From: CG2-30-44-17 sp964344725
GTDB taxonomy: Bacteria > Patescibacteriota > Gracilibacteria > UBA1369 > UBA12470
Direction of reading: 5' to 3'
Length of the DNA stretch: 31,286 bases
Assembly: GCA_964344725.1 (NCBI GenBank)
Contig: CAYFOI010000017.1
Location: forward strand, 1-31,286
The notes under the pieces are model-generated. The model was not told where the DNA came from, did no database searches, and saw only the letters and a list, made by a program, of their open reading frames with translations. Each line of letters begins with the position of its first letter. Within the stretch, counting starts at the first letter, position 1. Below are positions 1 through 8,185 of this stretch, piece after piece. A program made the translations under genes and the position numbers.

Positions 1-1300
1 CCCAAATTCTTCTAAGTTTTTGCCAAGTTACGCACCCGAAAATGAACGGTAGCTCTTCCCCTTCAGGTAAAAGAACATAACCAAGACCAGCATCTCTATT
101 AATATATATAGGAACACCACTAACATGCCCCGTTTCAGCTACAAAACCATCTGAAGCGGCAGAGGCAAAACTCACCTGCACATCATCTTTCATCAAACCA
201 TAATCATCTTCAAGAACACTAGCAGCAGTAACAATTAACCCACCCGGACCAAATCTAAACCCGCTAGCCCCATCAATACGAACAACAGCATCTACTGCTA
301 CACCATACAAATCCCTAAGCTCCTCTGCAGACATATCCCCAGAACAATTACTACCCATCAGGTCATCAGAACTTCGCACAGACCCCTTCCCCTCTTGATC
401 ATAATTAGCCTGGGCTTGCCTCATAAAACCAATAAAAGAAGTAACTATGTCAGCCCTCACATCCTCACAAGAAGAATCGTTAATATTCCAACCCGCTACA
501 TCTTGAGGAGAAAAATTTTCAACTTCAGCAACCTGAGGAGTCCAATCTTTATAAGGTATATCAGCACGAGGATCAGGAATATAAGAATAAGGATAATAAT
601 CATAAGCAGAAATGTCATCCCCAAAATAAAACAACGAACTACCATCGTCATCAACACATTCCGTCATAGTCAAACCAATATGCAATCCACTACGAAGTTC
701 TTCAACCCTAATACCATCAGCATAATGAACAGCCAACGAGTGATCACGACAATTAGAACCTAAATCACTAGGCTCCGACTCGTTATAGGTCATCCAAACA
801 AGCGTAGTATCCAAATTTGAGGACTGAGGATTAAAATCACATTCTTCATACCCATCACACTTAACATTACCGCTTTCTACAGTAACGGACCTACCAGTCG
901 ACTTACCGTAATCCCCTCTACGAACAAACAATTTACCAGACGGAGTAACCAACTGAACCGTATTAGGATCCCAAAAGCGATCAGCAAAACCTTCACTAAT
1001 CACATCACCAGACAAATCATCTTCCAAACTCTGAGCAGCCATAGCCACAAGCCTCCCCCCCATGCAAGGATCACCAGACGCAACAATTTCATCAATATCC
1101 ATATCTGCAATATCAGCAGCCTCTTCACCCAAACGTCCTTTAAAAACTACAACAGCCCCTGCTACAACCAAAACACCCCCAGCCACCAAAAGAAGACCCA
1201 CCCTAGCTCCCTTACTCAAAACTGGCTGCTTACGTGGTTTTTCTTTTCTAGGCGATACAGGAACACCACCCTCACCTACAATTATAGCTTTTCTAGGCAT
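1..1300 (-). CDS. Membrane-anchored trypsin-like serine protease homologue, 3' part missing at the window edge
   Basis: I translated this frame by hand: it is open from the ATG at 1300 to base 1, 433 codons without a stop. Residues 1-33 are basic and cytoplasmic, 34-53 are a membrane segment (ARVGLLLVAGGVLVVAGAVV), and the rest is probably outside the cell. From about residue 337 the sequence follows the chymotrypsin/HtrA pattern: AVVRIDG, GSGF-like SGFRFGPGGLIVTAASVL, a VQVSF strand, then DAGLGYVLLP at the place of the catalytic-Asp segment. The catalytic His expected in TAAHVL is Ser361; Asp403 is a candidate Asp. The Ser motif would lie beyond the window. Either it is an inactive homologue or the catalytic machinery has moved. 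The first about 50 residues match the N-terminus of the M15 peptidase at 10855-11850. The protease-fold assignment is inference from motifs only. Confidence 0.6.
   Translation of the reverse strand, partial: MPRKAIIVGEGGVPVSPRKEKPRKQPVLSKGARVGLLLVAGGVLVVAGAVVVFKGRLGEEAADIADMDIDEIVASGDPCMGGRLVAMAAQSLEDDLSGDVISEGFADRFWDPNTVQLVTPSGKLFVRRGDYGKSTGRSVTVESGNVKCDGYEECDFNPQSSNLDTTLVWMTYNESEPSDLGSNCRDHSLAVHYADGIRVEELRSGLHIGLTMTECVDDDGSSLFYFGDDISAYDYYPYSYIPDPRADIPYKDWTPQVAEVENFSPQDVAGWNINDSSCEDVRADIVTSFIGFMRQAQANYDQEGKGSVRSSDDLMGSNCSGDMSAEELRDLYGVAVDAVVRIDGASGFRFGPGGLIVTAASVLEDDYGLMKDDVQVSFASAASDGFVAETGHVSGVPIYINRDAGLGYVLLPEGEELPFIFGCVTWQKLRRIW
29..50. repeat. 22-bp inverted repeat, left copy (within the trypsin-like gene)
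   Basis: TACGCACCCGAAAATGAACG and the following GT are the exact reverse complement of 31236-31257. Bases 1-28 outside it do not match the right end. Confidence 0.7.
1180..1260. repeat. Duplicated N-terminal anchor cassette, copy 1
   Basis: About 80 bases encoding the basic head and membrane segment of the trypsin-like protein match 11732-11810 with only a few differences; within it, TACTCAAAACTGGCTGCTTA and the bases that follow to TAGGCGA are identical. Confidence 0.85.
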
Positions 1301-1333
1301 AACAAAACTTATTAAATTAAAATAAAGGCATGA

Positions 1334-1362
1334 ATCATAACAGCAAAACAAGGCGATGTCAA
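1334..1362 (-). promoter_or_regulatory. Sigma-70 promoter of the trypsin-like gene
   Basis: On the - strand TTGACA (1362-1357) is followed after 17 bases by TATGAT (1339-1334), a near-consensus promoter. The start codon is at 1300, which gives a leader of about 25-30 nt. Confidence 0.75.
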
Positions 1363-1408
1363 GTGTCGCCGGACACAAACAACACAATTTATATAAACCT
1401 CAAAAAAA

Positions 1409-1466
1409 CACCTGCAGCGCTGCCAGTCTTTTGAGAGCGTACATACTAGCTTCCTCATCAAGGAGT
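1409..1466 (+). repeat. Decayed copy of the GA-hairpin element
   Basis: This keeps the 5' half of the element at 1467-1563: TGCA (1413-1416), GC, a 7-nt linker GCTGCCA, a 7-nt arm, GA (1433-1434), GAGC (1435-1438), the loop GTACATACTA (1439-1448) and GCTT (1449-1452). The 3' GA and the 3' arm are missing, so it looks like a degenerate or truncated neighbour of the intact copy. Confidence 0.5.
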
Positions 1467-1563
1467 TAATTATTGAACAAACATCAGCAATGCTCCTAGT
1501 TCTTCGAGCTCGTACATGCTAGAGCGAGAAGAACAGGAAATGATGCCGTTTGCGAAATAATTA
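1467..1563 (+). ncRNA. GA-hairpin structured element, copy A (candidate ncRNA or structured repeat)
   Basis: It can be folded by eye: outer helix TAATTATT (1467-1474) with AATAATTA (1556-1563); CAAAC (1478-1482) with GTTTG (1548-1552); ATC (1483-1485) with GAT (1542-1544); bulge AGCA; AT with AT (1490-1491, 1540-1541); then the apical hairpin GTTCTTC/GAAGAAC (1499-1505, 1528-1534), tandem GA/GA mismatch, GCTC/GAGC, and loop GTACATGCTA (1512-1521). Two other copies keep the loop, GA/GA and bulge and change the helices. It starts 3 bases beyond the greA stop codon. Strand is assigned from the GA/GA mismatches, which stack well only when read this way; transcription is not shown. Confidence 0.5.
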
Positions 1564-1565
1564 CA

Positions 1566-2075
1566 CTACTTGATTTTCACTATCTTATACTTCACCTTCC
1601 CCGCAGGAACCTGAACATCAACAGTATCTCCAGCCTTATGACCAATTATAGCCGCTCCAACCGGCGACTCATTAGACATCTTATTAGAAAGCGGATCAGC
1701 CTCTGTTGAACCTACGATAGTATATTCCTCATCCTCTCCTTTTTTACTACCCTTAATAAGCTGTAAAATCACATTACTTCCAAGCTCAACAACTTTGCCA
1801 GCCTTCTTCTTCTCCGTAATAATCTTTGCATTTTTAACCTGTTCCTCAAGCTCTAAGATACGTCCTTCAACAAAAGCCTGTTCGTTCTTAGCTTCCTCAT
1901 ATTCAGAGTTCTCAGATAAATCACCATAAGAAATCGCCTCCTTTAAACGCTGTGCAACTTCTTTACGACGTTTAGTCTTAAGCTCCTCGAGCTCTAACTC
2001 AAGCTTTTTAAGCCCCTCTTTCGTAACATATACGACATTACTACCTCCTGCAGTCTGTCCTTTACTTTTAGTCAT
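1566..2075 (-). CDS. greA: Transcription elongation factor GreA
   Basis: 169 residues from the ATG at 2075. GreA binds in the RNA polymerase secondary channel and rescues backtracked complexes by stimulating transcript cleavage. The N-terminal coiled coil is about residues 16-90 and carries the acidic tip GDLSENSEYEEAKNEQ with the D and E residues used in cleavage; the C-terminal FKBP-like domain holds SPVGAAIIGHKAGD. A longer reading from a TTG at 2105 adds ten residues (MILYFKYLKK) not typical of the family, so I prefer 2075. It is the last gene of dnaG-rpoD-greA. The first 13 residues before VYVTKEG are a short polar extension. No Shine-Dalgarno is present; the leader reads ATACCTAAAAAAA. 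Confidence 0.95.
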   Translation of the reverse strand: MTKSKGQTAGGSNVVYVTKEGLKKLELELEELKTKRRKEVAQRLKEAISYGDLSENSEYEEAKNEQAFVEGRILELEEQVKNAKIITEKKKAGKVVELGSNVILQLIKGSKKGEDEEYTIVGSTEADPLSNKMSNESPVGAAIIGHKAGDTVDVQVPAGKVKYKIVKIK

Positions 2076-2104
2076 TTTTTTTAGGTATTTAAAATATAAA
2101 ATCA

Positions 2105-2137
2105 AACTTCTAGTTCCTAACTCCTAGTTCCTAGTTA
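2105..2137. repeat. CTAGTTCC-type minisatellite at the rpoD stop
   Basis: Tandem, imperfect 8-10-nt units (TAGTTCCTAAC, TCCTAGTTCC, TAGTT) span the rpoD stop and the start of the rpoD-greA spacer. Related tracts occur at 12801-12830 inside the riboflavin kinase gene and at 12914-12944 at the end of the next gene. Confidence 0.6.
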
Positions 2138-3309
2138 TCTTTAATCCTCACACTCGTAGGATGCTCACGAAGTTTCTGAAGCACCTTAGCCTCAATCTGA
2201 CGAATACGCTCACGAGTGACTCCAAACTCACGCCCAACCTCTTCGAGAGTATGTCCAATTCCATCCTTAAGACCAAAACGCATTTCAATAATCTTCCTCT
2301 CGCGCGGAGAAAGATAATGAAGCATCTCATGGATATTTTCCTTGATGAGCTGACGATTCGTAAGCTCAGCAGGAGAAAGCGCATCGTTATCCTCAATGAA
2401 ATCTCCAAGCTTGCTATCTTCCTCAGCACCAACCGGAGCTTCGAGAGAGACAATATCTTGAGAAATCTTAAGAACGTGACGAACTTTCTTTACCTCCATA
2501 TCCATCTCAGCAGCCAACTCTTCAATAAGAGGCTCACGACCAAGCTCTTGAACAAGTCTACGCTGTGTATGCGTAAGCTTATTGATCGTTTCCACCATGT
2601 GAACAGGAATACGAATCGTCCTAGCCTGATCGGCAATAGCACGAGTAATCGCCTGTCTTATCCACCACGTAGCATAAGTTGAAAATTTGAACCCTCTTTC
2701 CGGATCAAATTTTTCAACTGCACGGAAAAGACCAATATTTCCCTCCTGAATAAGATCCAAGAAAGAAAGTCCTCGACCAATGTACTTCTTCGCAATACTA
2801 ACAACAAGACGCAGATTCGCCTCAGCAAGTTGCTTCTTAGCAGATTGATCACCTTTTTCAATACGACGAGCCAAATCAGCCTCTTCCTTCGCAGTAAGAA
2901 GGTCAACCTTACCAATTTCACATAGATACATCCGAATCGAATCGTTCGCGATCTCTTGAAGCTGAACACGCTTATCCTCCTCCTCTTCTTTTTTCTTTTT
3001 CTTAGCCTCCTCCGTGTCATCATCGTCATCATCACCTTTCTTGCCTTTAGCAGAATCTTCTTTTGCATTTTTGCCCCAAATCATAGAGTCCTTCACATCT
3101 ATAACCTCGATGCCAAGGTCCATAAAAAGGGTATAAACCTCATCTAATAAAAGAACGTCTTCCTCGACAGCAGGCATAGCCTTAAGTAGTTCTTGTTGGG
3201 TTACAAAACCCCTGTGCTTGCCTTTCTTTACAAGGCTACGCACTTCTTCTGGGAACTTGGCTAGTCTTTCGTCAGAAACACCCGTGATAAATTTCTTGGT
3301 ACGTGCCAT
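2131..3309 (-). CDS. rpoD: Primary RNA polymerase sigma factor (sigma-70/RpoD)
   Basis: 392 residues. It directs RNA polymerase to -35/-10 promoters. A region 1.1-like N-terminus (about residues 10-80) is followed by a highly charged linker with runs of D, K and E (about 84-113). Region 1.2/2 begins at DSIRMYLCEIGKVDLLTAKE; region 2 contains NLRLVVSIAKKY, FLDLIQEGNIGL and the -10-reading FKFSTYATWWIRQAI; region 3 follows, and region 4.2 has the helix-turn-helix TLEEVGREFGVTRERIRQIE. The ATG at 3309 follows dnaG by 9 bases, so the two are co-transcribed, echoing the classical macromolecular synthesis operon. The consensus -35/-10 boxes seen elsewhere in this window suit this sigma factor. The last codon runs into a minisatellite. 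Confidence 0.97.
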   Translation of the reverse strand: MARTKKFITGVSDERLAKFPEEVRSLVKKGKHRGFVTQQELLKAMPAVEEDVLLLDEVYTLFMDLGIEVIDVKDSMIWGKNAKEDSAKGKKGDDDDDDTEEAKKKKKEEEEDKRVQLQEIANDSIRMYLCEIGKVDLLTAKEEADLARRIEKGDQSAKKQLAEANLRLVVSIAKKYIGRGLSFLDLIQEGNIGLFRAVEKFDPERGFKFSTYATWWIRQAITRAIADQARTIRIPVHMVETINKLTHTQRRLVQELGREPLIEELAAEMDMEVKKVRHVLKISQDIVSLEAPVGAEEDSKLGDFIEDNDALSPAELTNRQLIKENIHEMLHYLSPRERKIIEMRFGLKDGIGHTLEEVGREFGVTRERIRQIEAKVLQKLREHPTSVRIKDN

Positions 3310-3318
3310 TTAGGTGTT

Positions 3319-5040
3319 TTAAGAAATAAATTTTGCATACTTTTGCATCAATTCTAGCTCCAGTTTAGAGTCGCCTTTCATCTGCGCCTCTCTGATCTGA
3401 GATGTAAGATCTCTCTGTTTACGTTTTAAGTAATTGTTTTGAAGCTTAATGAGAGCTCTTTCAAATTCTTCCTCTACATCATCCTCACTCCATTCACCAA
3501 TCCGATTATCAACATACAAAGCCCAAACCTGTAATTTAGCTCTCTCCTCCTCACTTAGATCATCAAACAAGCCATCGTCAATGCAAGCTCGAGAATTATA
3601 ATAACTTGCTATCTGTTTGTAAATGTTTTTCAAACTATCTCCAAACAGATTTAAATGTTCATCTTTAATTTGATCGCCAAATCTATCACCAAAATGCGCT
3701 ATAAGTCCAAGAAAATATTCGCCAGTAGAAATGCCCTGCTTAGACTGCGGCTTATCAGCCTTTTGCTTATGAATACTCTTCGTAATCTCAATCATTCGCT
3801 CCTCAAGTTGAGACACAGGAAGAGATATCTTTTTTGAAAGCTTCTCCAAATACTCCTTTTTCTCAACAGGGTGCTTAACACCTTTAAGAAGCCTTAAATA
3901 AAAATCACAGAACTCTTTGATCGCCTCAAGCCCCTCAGGCTGTTTCTCTAGATAGAAATCGAGGTAATACTGAGCATCAGCTACTGCTTGTTGCCATTTC
4001 TCAGGATCGTCCTGTGAACATTCATCCGGATCTTTATATCCATTCAACGTTATAACCTTAAGATTCAAATCAAGCGGCTGCGCATTCTCTATAGCACGCA
4101 GAAGAGCCTCTTGCCCCGCATCATCACTATCAAAACAAAAAGAAATATTCTTCGTATAACGCTTAAGCAGCTTAAGCTGTTTAGTAGTAAGCGCTGTACC
4201 AGAAGATGCAACAACGTTTTTCACCCCAGATTGATAGGAAGAAACTACATCCATATATCCCTCAACCACAATCGCCAGATCCTGCTCCTTGATATGCTTT
4301 TTCGCCAAATGCAGCCCATAAAGAACATTACTCTTGTGATAAACCACCGACTCCGGTGAATTTAGGTACTTAGGCTGATCATCCTTCTTGAGAGCACGCC
4401 CACCAAAAGCAACCACTCGCCCCATCTCATCAGAAATCGGGAACATAAGACGCAAACGAAAACGATCATAAACCTTATCCGAGGCCGTATCTTTCGAAAT
4501 CAGAACCCCAGACTTAACCGCATCAGACTTTTTGTAACCTTTATCAAGCAAATACTGATAAGCCTCCTTAAAATCATCCTTAGCAAAACCAATCTTAAAC
4601 TCACTTATCATCTCATCCTCAATTCCCCTCCCTTTCACATAATCAAGAACCTTGGACTCGCTCTTCAAATTACGAACATACAAATCCGCAATCTCCCCCT
4701 GAAGCTCAGTCAAAATATCTCGCTCATCCTTCGAAACCTTCGGACCAGAAGATTTAAATTTCGTAAGTTCAACAGAAGCTTTATCCGCCAAAATCTCAAG
4801 CGCACCAGGAAAATCCACCCCCTCGATCTCTTGAATAAACTTAAACATATCCCCTCCCTTATGACAGCCAAAACAATAAGCAAGCTGTTTCTCCGGACTC
4901 ACAACAAAACTTGGCGTTTTCTCCTGATGAAAAGGACAACAAGCCTTAAAATTACGCCCCGCTTTCTTAAGCTGAACATAAGGCGCCACAACGTCTTCAA
5001 TAGAAAGCCGTGATTTAATTTCGTCGATTGGATCGAGCAT
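3319..5040 (-). CDS. dnaG: DNA primase
   Basis: 573 residues. It makes RNA primers for replication. The N-terminal CHC2 zinc finger (about residues 35-63) has CCPFH then YCFGC; the catalytic core follows with the RNA-polymerase-like domain (FPISDEMGRVVAFGGRAL) and the TOPRIM centre (VVEGYMDVVSSYQSG, then FCFDSDDAGQEA with the metal-binding acidic residues). The C-terminal about 170 residues are helical and should contact DnaB helicase, though they are poorly conserved by eye. Length is normal. It is the first gene of dnaG-rpoD-greA. The ATG at 5040 lacks a Shine-Dalgarno (TTCCTTTATG). Confidence 0.97.
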   Translation of the reverse strand: MLDPIDEIKSRLSIEDVVAPYVQLKKAGRNFKACCPFHQEKTPSFVVSPEKQLAYCFGCHKGGDMFKFIQEIEGVDFPGALEILADKASVELTKFKSSGPKVSKDERDILTELQGEIADLYVRNLKSESKVLDYVKGRGIEDEMISEFKIGFAKDDFKEAYQYLLDKGYKKSDAVKSGVLISKDTASDKVYDRFRLRLMFPISDEMGRVVAFGGRALKKDDQPKYLNSPESVVYHKSNVLYGLHLAKKHIKEQDLAIVVEGYMDVVSSYQSGVKNVVASSGTALTTKQLKLLKRYTKNISFCFDSDDAGQEALLRAIENAQPLDLNLKVITLNGYKDPDECSQDDPEKWQQAVADAQYYLDFYLEKQPEGLEAIKEFCDFYLRLLKGVKHPVEKKEYLEKLSKKISLPVSQLEERMIEITKSIHKQKADKPQSKQGISTGEYFLGLIAHFGDRFGDQIKDEHLNLFGDSLKNIYKQIASYYNSRACIDDGLFDDLSEEERAKLQVWALYVDNRIGEWSEDDVEEEFERALIKLQNNYLKRKQRDLTSQIREAQMKGDSKLELELMQKYAKFIS

Positions 5041-5156
5041 AAAGGAAGCAAAATCTTCTAAACCGGGCTATAAACTTACCAGATTCCCTGCAAATATGCA
5101 CTAGCAACTTAAAAACCAACCACGCCATCAAACAAATCTCGCACCCTCTACAGCCC

Positions 5157-5250
5157 GTCAATAACCATTGCCACTGTTAACAGCTATTGACAACTAGCCC
5201 CTCTTCGCGTAAGATTAAAATCCAAATAATTAATATGTCAATAGTCATTG
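5157..5250. promoter_or_regulatory. Three candidate operator sites for the TrmB-type regulator
   Basis: A motif close to GTCAATANNCATTG occurs three times in the dnaG/TrmB spacer: GTCAATAACCATTG at 5157-5170 (+), GTCAATAGCTGTTA read on the - strand from 5191 to 5178, and GTCAATAGTCATTG at 5237-5250 (+). The middle copy overlaps the -35 box and the third lies just downstream of the expected transcription start, so binding there would repress the regulator gene. I saw no other copies in the window. Confidence 0.5.
5187..5215 (+). promoter_or_regulatory. Sigma-70 promoter of the first TrmB-type gene
   Basis: TTGACA (5187-5192), a 17-base spacer and TAAGAT (5210-5215). The start codon at 5268 leaves a leader of about 45 nt that contains the third candidate operator. 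Confidence 0.75.
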
Positions 5251-5267
5251 TCTAACCCCTGTATATC

Positions 5268-6029
5268 ATGACACCTACAGTCGATCATTTCTTACAATCA
5301 CTAGGCCTTACCGAGAAGGAACGTGAACTCTATCTCCTTTCTCTAAAGCTAGGCCCACAAACAGCAACCATCTTGTCAAAGAAGACAGGAATACCTCGCT
5401 CAACAGTTATTTTTACTTTTAACGAGCTGGTAAAAAAGGGATTTGCATCAAAAAACATCAAGTCAAAGACAACACATTTCAGCGCAGTACACCCGGATCT
5501 GATCGAATACATGCTGCTCGAGAAAACAGCCAAGATCAAAAAAATGACCTCTGAATACAAAGAGGTACTGCCAATGATGTCAGCAATCCCAAATCAGCTT
5601 TCTCTAGCGCCAAAAGTACAATATTTCGAAGGACTCGAAGGAATGCTTAGAACCATAGACATCAGATCGCAAAACGACGAAACGTCTTATGTGCTTTCAG
5701 GCCACAACAACATGCACCCAAAAGTGAGAGAATACTACGAAAACTCATACATACCAAAAGCAAGCAAGCACAAGAACAAGAAAAAAATCATCATCAACGA
5801 CGGCAAACCAGCCAGAGACTACATAAAGAAAGCTAAAGATGTATATGACGAAATCATCTTCGTAGATCCAAAAAAGCACAAGATGACATTAACTAGCGTC
5901 GTACAAGGCAACACAACAATACTAATGTCTTACGATCCTCAAGATATGTCAGCAATCGTAATCGAGAACAGGCTAATCGCAGAACACATGCGAACAATGT
6001 TCGACATGATTAAAGAAAGTAGCAAATAA
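5268..6029 (+). CDS. TrmB-family transcriptional regulator
   Basis: 253 residues, presumably a cytoplasmic DNA-binding protein. The N-terminal winged helix-turn-helix (about 8-72) reads LGLTEKERELYLLSLKLGPQTATILSKKTGIPRSTV in the TrmB style, followed by a short coiled coil (about 85-110) and a C-terminal effector-like domain starting near VQYFEGLEGM. The same architecture and the VQYFEGL motif occur in the second regulator at 29837-30559. Archaeal TrmB proteins sense sugars; this C-terminal part is shorter and its ligand is unknown. It is divergent from dnaG and monocistronic, with its own promoter and terminator. Three candidate operators point to autoregulation. Family is well supported; targets are inference. 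Confidence 0.85.
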   Translation: MTPTVDHFLQSLGLTEKERELYLLSLKLGPQTATILSKKTGIPRSTVIFTFNELVKKGFASKNIKSKTTHFSAVHPDLIEYMLLEKTAKIKKMTSEYKEVLPMMSAIPNQLSLAPKVQYFEGLEGMLRTIDIRSQNDETSYVLSGHNNMHPKVREYYENSYIPKASKHKNKKKIIINDGKPARDYIKKAKDVYDEIIFVDPKKHKMTLTSVVQGNTTILMSYDPQDMSAIVIENRLIAEHMRTMFDMIKESSK

Positions 6030-6061
6030 AAAGTCCTACAAAGAACCGACAGCAAACAAGG

Positions 6062-6086
6062 TCCCGACAAATCGGGATTTTGTTTT
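6062..6086 (+). terminator. Rho-independent terminator of the first TrmB-type gene
   Basis: TCCCGA (6062-6067), loop CAAA, TCGGGA (6072-6077), then TTTTGTTTT. It lies 32 bases after the stop codon and just before the stop of the convergent gene. Confidence 0.8.
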
Positions 6087-6091
6087 AATAA

Positions 6092-7051
6092 CTAAGCAAT
6101 TCTAGATGTCTCCTGCACAAATCCCTGAGCAAAATCGCTAAACTTCGAACCCCAAAATTTCCTAGCCAAACGCACAGGCAAATACCCAATCCCCGCAATA
6201 ATTTTAGACAATGCATTCGTCACTCCCCATTTCCTAGGCTTAATATCATGACCATAATCACGAAGAGCCATGTTCATAGCCTCATAACTGAGCTCCATTA
6301 AACCACGGAGAGCAATCAACATAGCCCACTCAGTTTTAGGAATGTTTGAGACACGTTCACTCTCATGCATTCTTATCATCCCCGCATCAGACAAAACAAT
6401 CTCTCCGTCATCACCTTTTTCAAGATTACTCAAAACAGGATCAATAGTAGGATTCATTAAATACTTAAAAGCCCCAGAAATAGCAGCACCACCAAGAGGA
6501 TCAGCCATGAGCCCACGCTCAGAAGCCATCCTTTCACATCGATCTTCAAGAAAATCACGCAACTTCGGCCCCCAATACGGATCAGCAAGATCACTCATAG
6601 TCATACAGGGCTTATCAGACCGTTTCTCAACACGAACAAAATCGGCGTATCTTCTAAACCTAGGACGAGGAAGAAGCTCCCAATTAAATTGTTTGGTTAC
6701 AAATTTCATGACAGCACCAACAGTAATTTGCCTAAGTATATTTCTCAGAAGCTCCTTACGGTCACGAACCACCTTTTCAATCACACAATCATCCTCCAAT
6801 TCAACAATTTGCAAACCCTCCCTAAACCTGAATCCATACTCATCCCTAGCAATATCAATATAACTCTGCATCACAGCACCTTCAGGAGTCTGCCAACCAA
6901 AAAACGCCCCATTTGGAATCCCAGCAATAAAGTTTTCTGGGTCTTCACCATCTAAATCAACATCAATATCCACAAGATCGCTAACCGTATACTCATTACC
7001 ACGCCCATGAACACAAGCATCAACAACAATTCTACTAGCTTTCTCAGGCAT
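6092..7051 (-). CDS. Protein of unknown function, possibly a degenerate kinase fold
   Basis: 319 residues from the ATG at 7051; not recognised. No signal peptide and no clear membrane segment. A basic middle (about 85-150) contains LLPRPRFRRYADFVRVEK. Around residues 205-235, DPVLSNLEKGDDGEIVLSDAGMI resembles in spacing the catalytic-loop/metal segment of aminoglycoside-phosphotransferase or YrbL-like kinases (D-x-x-x-x-N ... D-x-G), but the canonical HxD is absent. The C-terminus (about 275-319) is basic and hydrophobic and might lie on a membrane. It ends convergently with the TrmB gene and is followed upstream by tagO 42 bases away. Function unknown; the kinase suggestion is weak. Confidence 0.7.
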   Translation of the reverse strand: MPEKASRIVVDACVHGRGNEYTVSDLVDIDVDLDGEDPENFIAGIPNGAFFGWQTPEGAVMQSYIDIARDEYGFRFREGLQIVELEDDCVIEKVVRDRKELLRNILRQITVGAVMKFVTKQFNWELLPRPRFRRYADFVRVEKRSDKPCMTMSDLADPYWGPKLRDFLEDRCERMASERGLMADPLGGAAISGAFKYLMNPTIDPVLSNLEKGDDGEIVLSDAGMIRMHESERVSNIPKTEWAMLIALRGLMELSYEAMNMALRDYGHDIKPRKWGVTNALSKIIAGIGYLPVRLARKFWGSKFSDFAQGFVQETSRIA

Positions 7052-7093
7052 ATACAGATCTAAGCAAAATAAGAGGCGGCATCATAACAGAAA

Positions 7094-8149
7094 TCATCTC
7101 TTTTCCGCAACAACAAGCCATCCTCCAATGACAGCAACCATCGCAGCCAAAACAATAAGAGCTACGACCTTTTGTGTCGTACCAAGAAAAAGAGCTGTAA
7201 CTCCAAAAAGAGCACAAACCCCATAAATAACAAAAAGTGACTTCCTCTCAGACAATCCAGCCTTCACCAAACGATGATGAAAATGCCTAAGATCTCCTTT
7301 AAAAGGCGACCTCCCCGAAAGAATACGCCTCGCAATTACCCAAACAAAATCTAAAAGCGGCAGCCCCATCACCAAGAAAGCCGTAGCAATTTTCCCTCCA
7401 GACAAAATCGCCAAAACCGCCAACATAAAACCAAAAAACATACTACCAGTATCCCCCATCAATATCCGCGCGGGAGCAAAATCAAAAACCCAAAAAGCCA
7501 GCGCCATCCCCGCCACCGCAATCGCCAAAATCGCAGTCTGCGTCTGATCTATATAGTGAAAATCAGGCCTTACCGAAAGCGCAAAAATAGTAACAGCAGC
7601 AATAAAAGTAACACCTGATGGAAGCCCGTTCAAACCATCCAGCCAATTCATCGTATTCGTCATCGCCATAATCCAAAAAACCGTCACAAACAAGGAAACC
7701 AAAGAAACAGCCACCAAATGATCTCCAGCTCCAAAACTAACCTCCATACCAGACAAATCTATAGTACCACCCAAAGGATTAGTCAGATGTGTAACACTTA
7801 CACCAGAAATAACAATAATCAAAGCAGCCATAACCTGCGCCCCAAGCCTAGGCCAAGGCGAGAGTCCTCTTATATCATCCAAAAAATTCACAACAAAAAG
7901 CAAAAGAGACCCCAAAAGAACACCCCACAAAGCCGCATCCCAATCCATAAACAACGCCGCCACAACCAAAAAAACTACATAAAAAATCACACCACCAGCA
8001 TAAGGAATCGGCTTCCTAAACAGCCCATACTTATGCGGCTTATCAACAAGCCCAATTCGCGGAAAAACCCAAAGCGCCCCCCACGTCAATAAAAGCGTCC
8101 CAACAAACGCAGTCAAACCTGGCAAAATATACAAGAGAGCTTCATTCAT
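7094..8149 (-). CDS. tagO: Polyprenyl-phosphate sugar-1-phosphate transferase (WecA/TagO type)
   Basis: 351 residues with about eleven membrane segments. The family transfers a sugar-1-phosphate, usually GlcNAc-1-P or MurNAc-pentapeptide-P, from UDP-sugar to undecaprenyl phosphate. Visible motifs: DKPHKYGLFRKPIPYAGGV at the N-terminus, NFLDDIRGLS, the catalytic NTMNWLDGLNGL, ARILMGDTGSMFFGF, and FKGDLRHFHHRLVKAGLS near the C-terminus. The HFHH motif is typical of the WecA/TagO branch rather than MraY, so it probably starts a surface glycan or teichoic-acid-like polymer. It ends with TGA, showing that TGA is a stop here. Upstream (8186-8440) lie two hairpin elements. Confidence 0.88.
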   Translation of the reverse strand: MNEALLYILPGLTAFVGTLLLTWGALWVFPRIGLVDKPHKYGLFRKPIPYAGGVIFYVVFLVVAALFMDWDAALWGVLLGSLLLFVVNFLDDIRGLSPWPRLGAQVMAALIIVISGVSVTHLTNPLGGTIDLSGMEVSFGAGDHLVAVSLVSLFVTVFWIMAMTNTMNWLDGLNGLPSGVTFIAAVTIFALSVRPDFHYIDQTQTAILAIAVAGMALAFWVFDFAPARILMGDTGSMFFGFMLAVLAILSGGKIATAFLVMGLPLLDFVWVIARRILSGRSPFKGDLRHFHHRLVKAGLSERKSLFVIYGVCALFGVTALFLGTTQKVVALIVLAAMVAVIGGWLVVAEKR

Positions 8150-8185
8150 AGCTCGATTCTAGCATAAAAACACACAATCTTTGAT

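Noticed and set aside
395..1325. Two + strand ORFs (395-763 and 1062-1325)
   Set aside because: They are antisense to the continuous - strand frame that encodes the trypsin-like protein, and their products (Ile/Arg/Asn- or Ser/Pro/Thr-rich) are compositional shadows.
2075..2105. Longer GreA from a TTG start at 2105
   Set aside because: The extra residues are hydrophobic and not typical of the family; the ATG at 2075 fits better.
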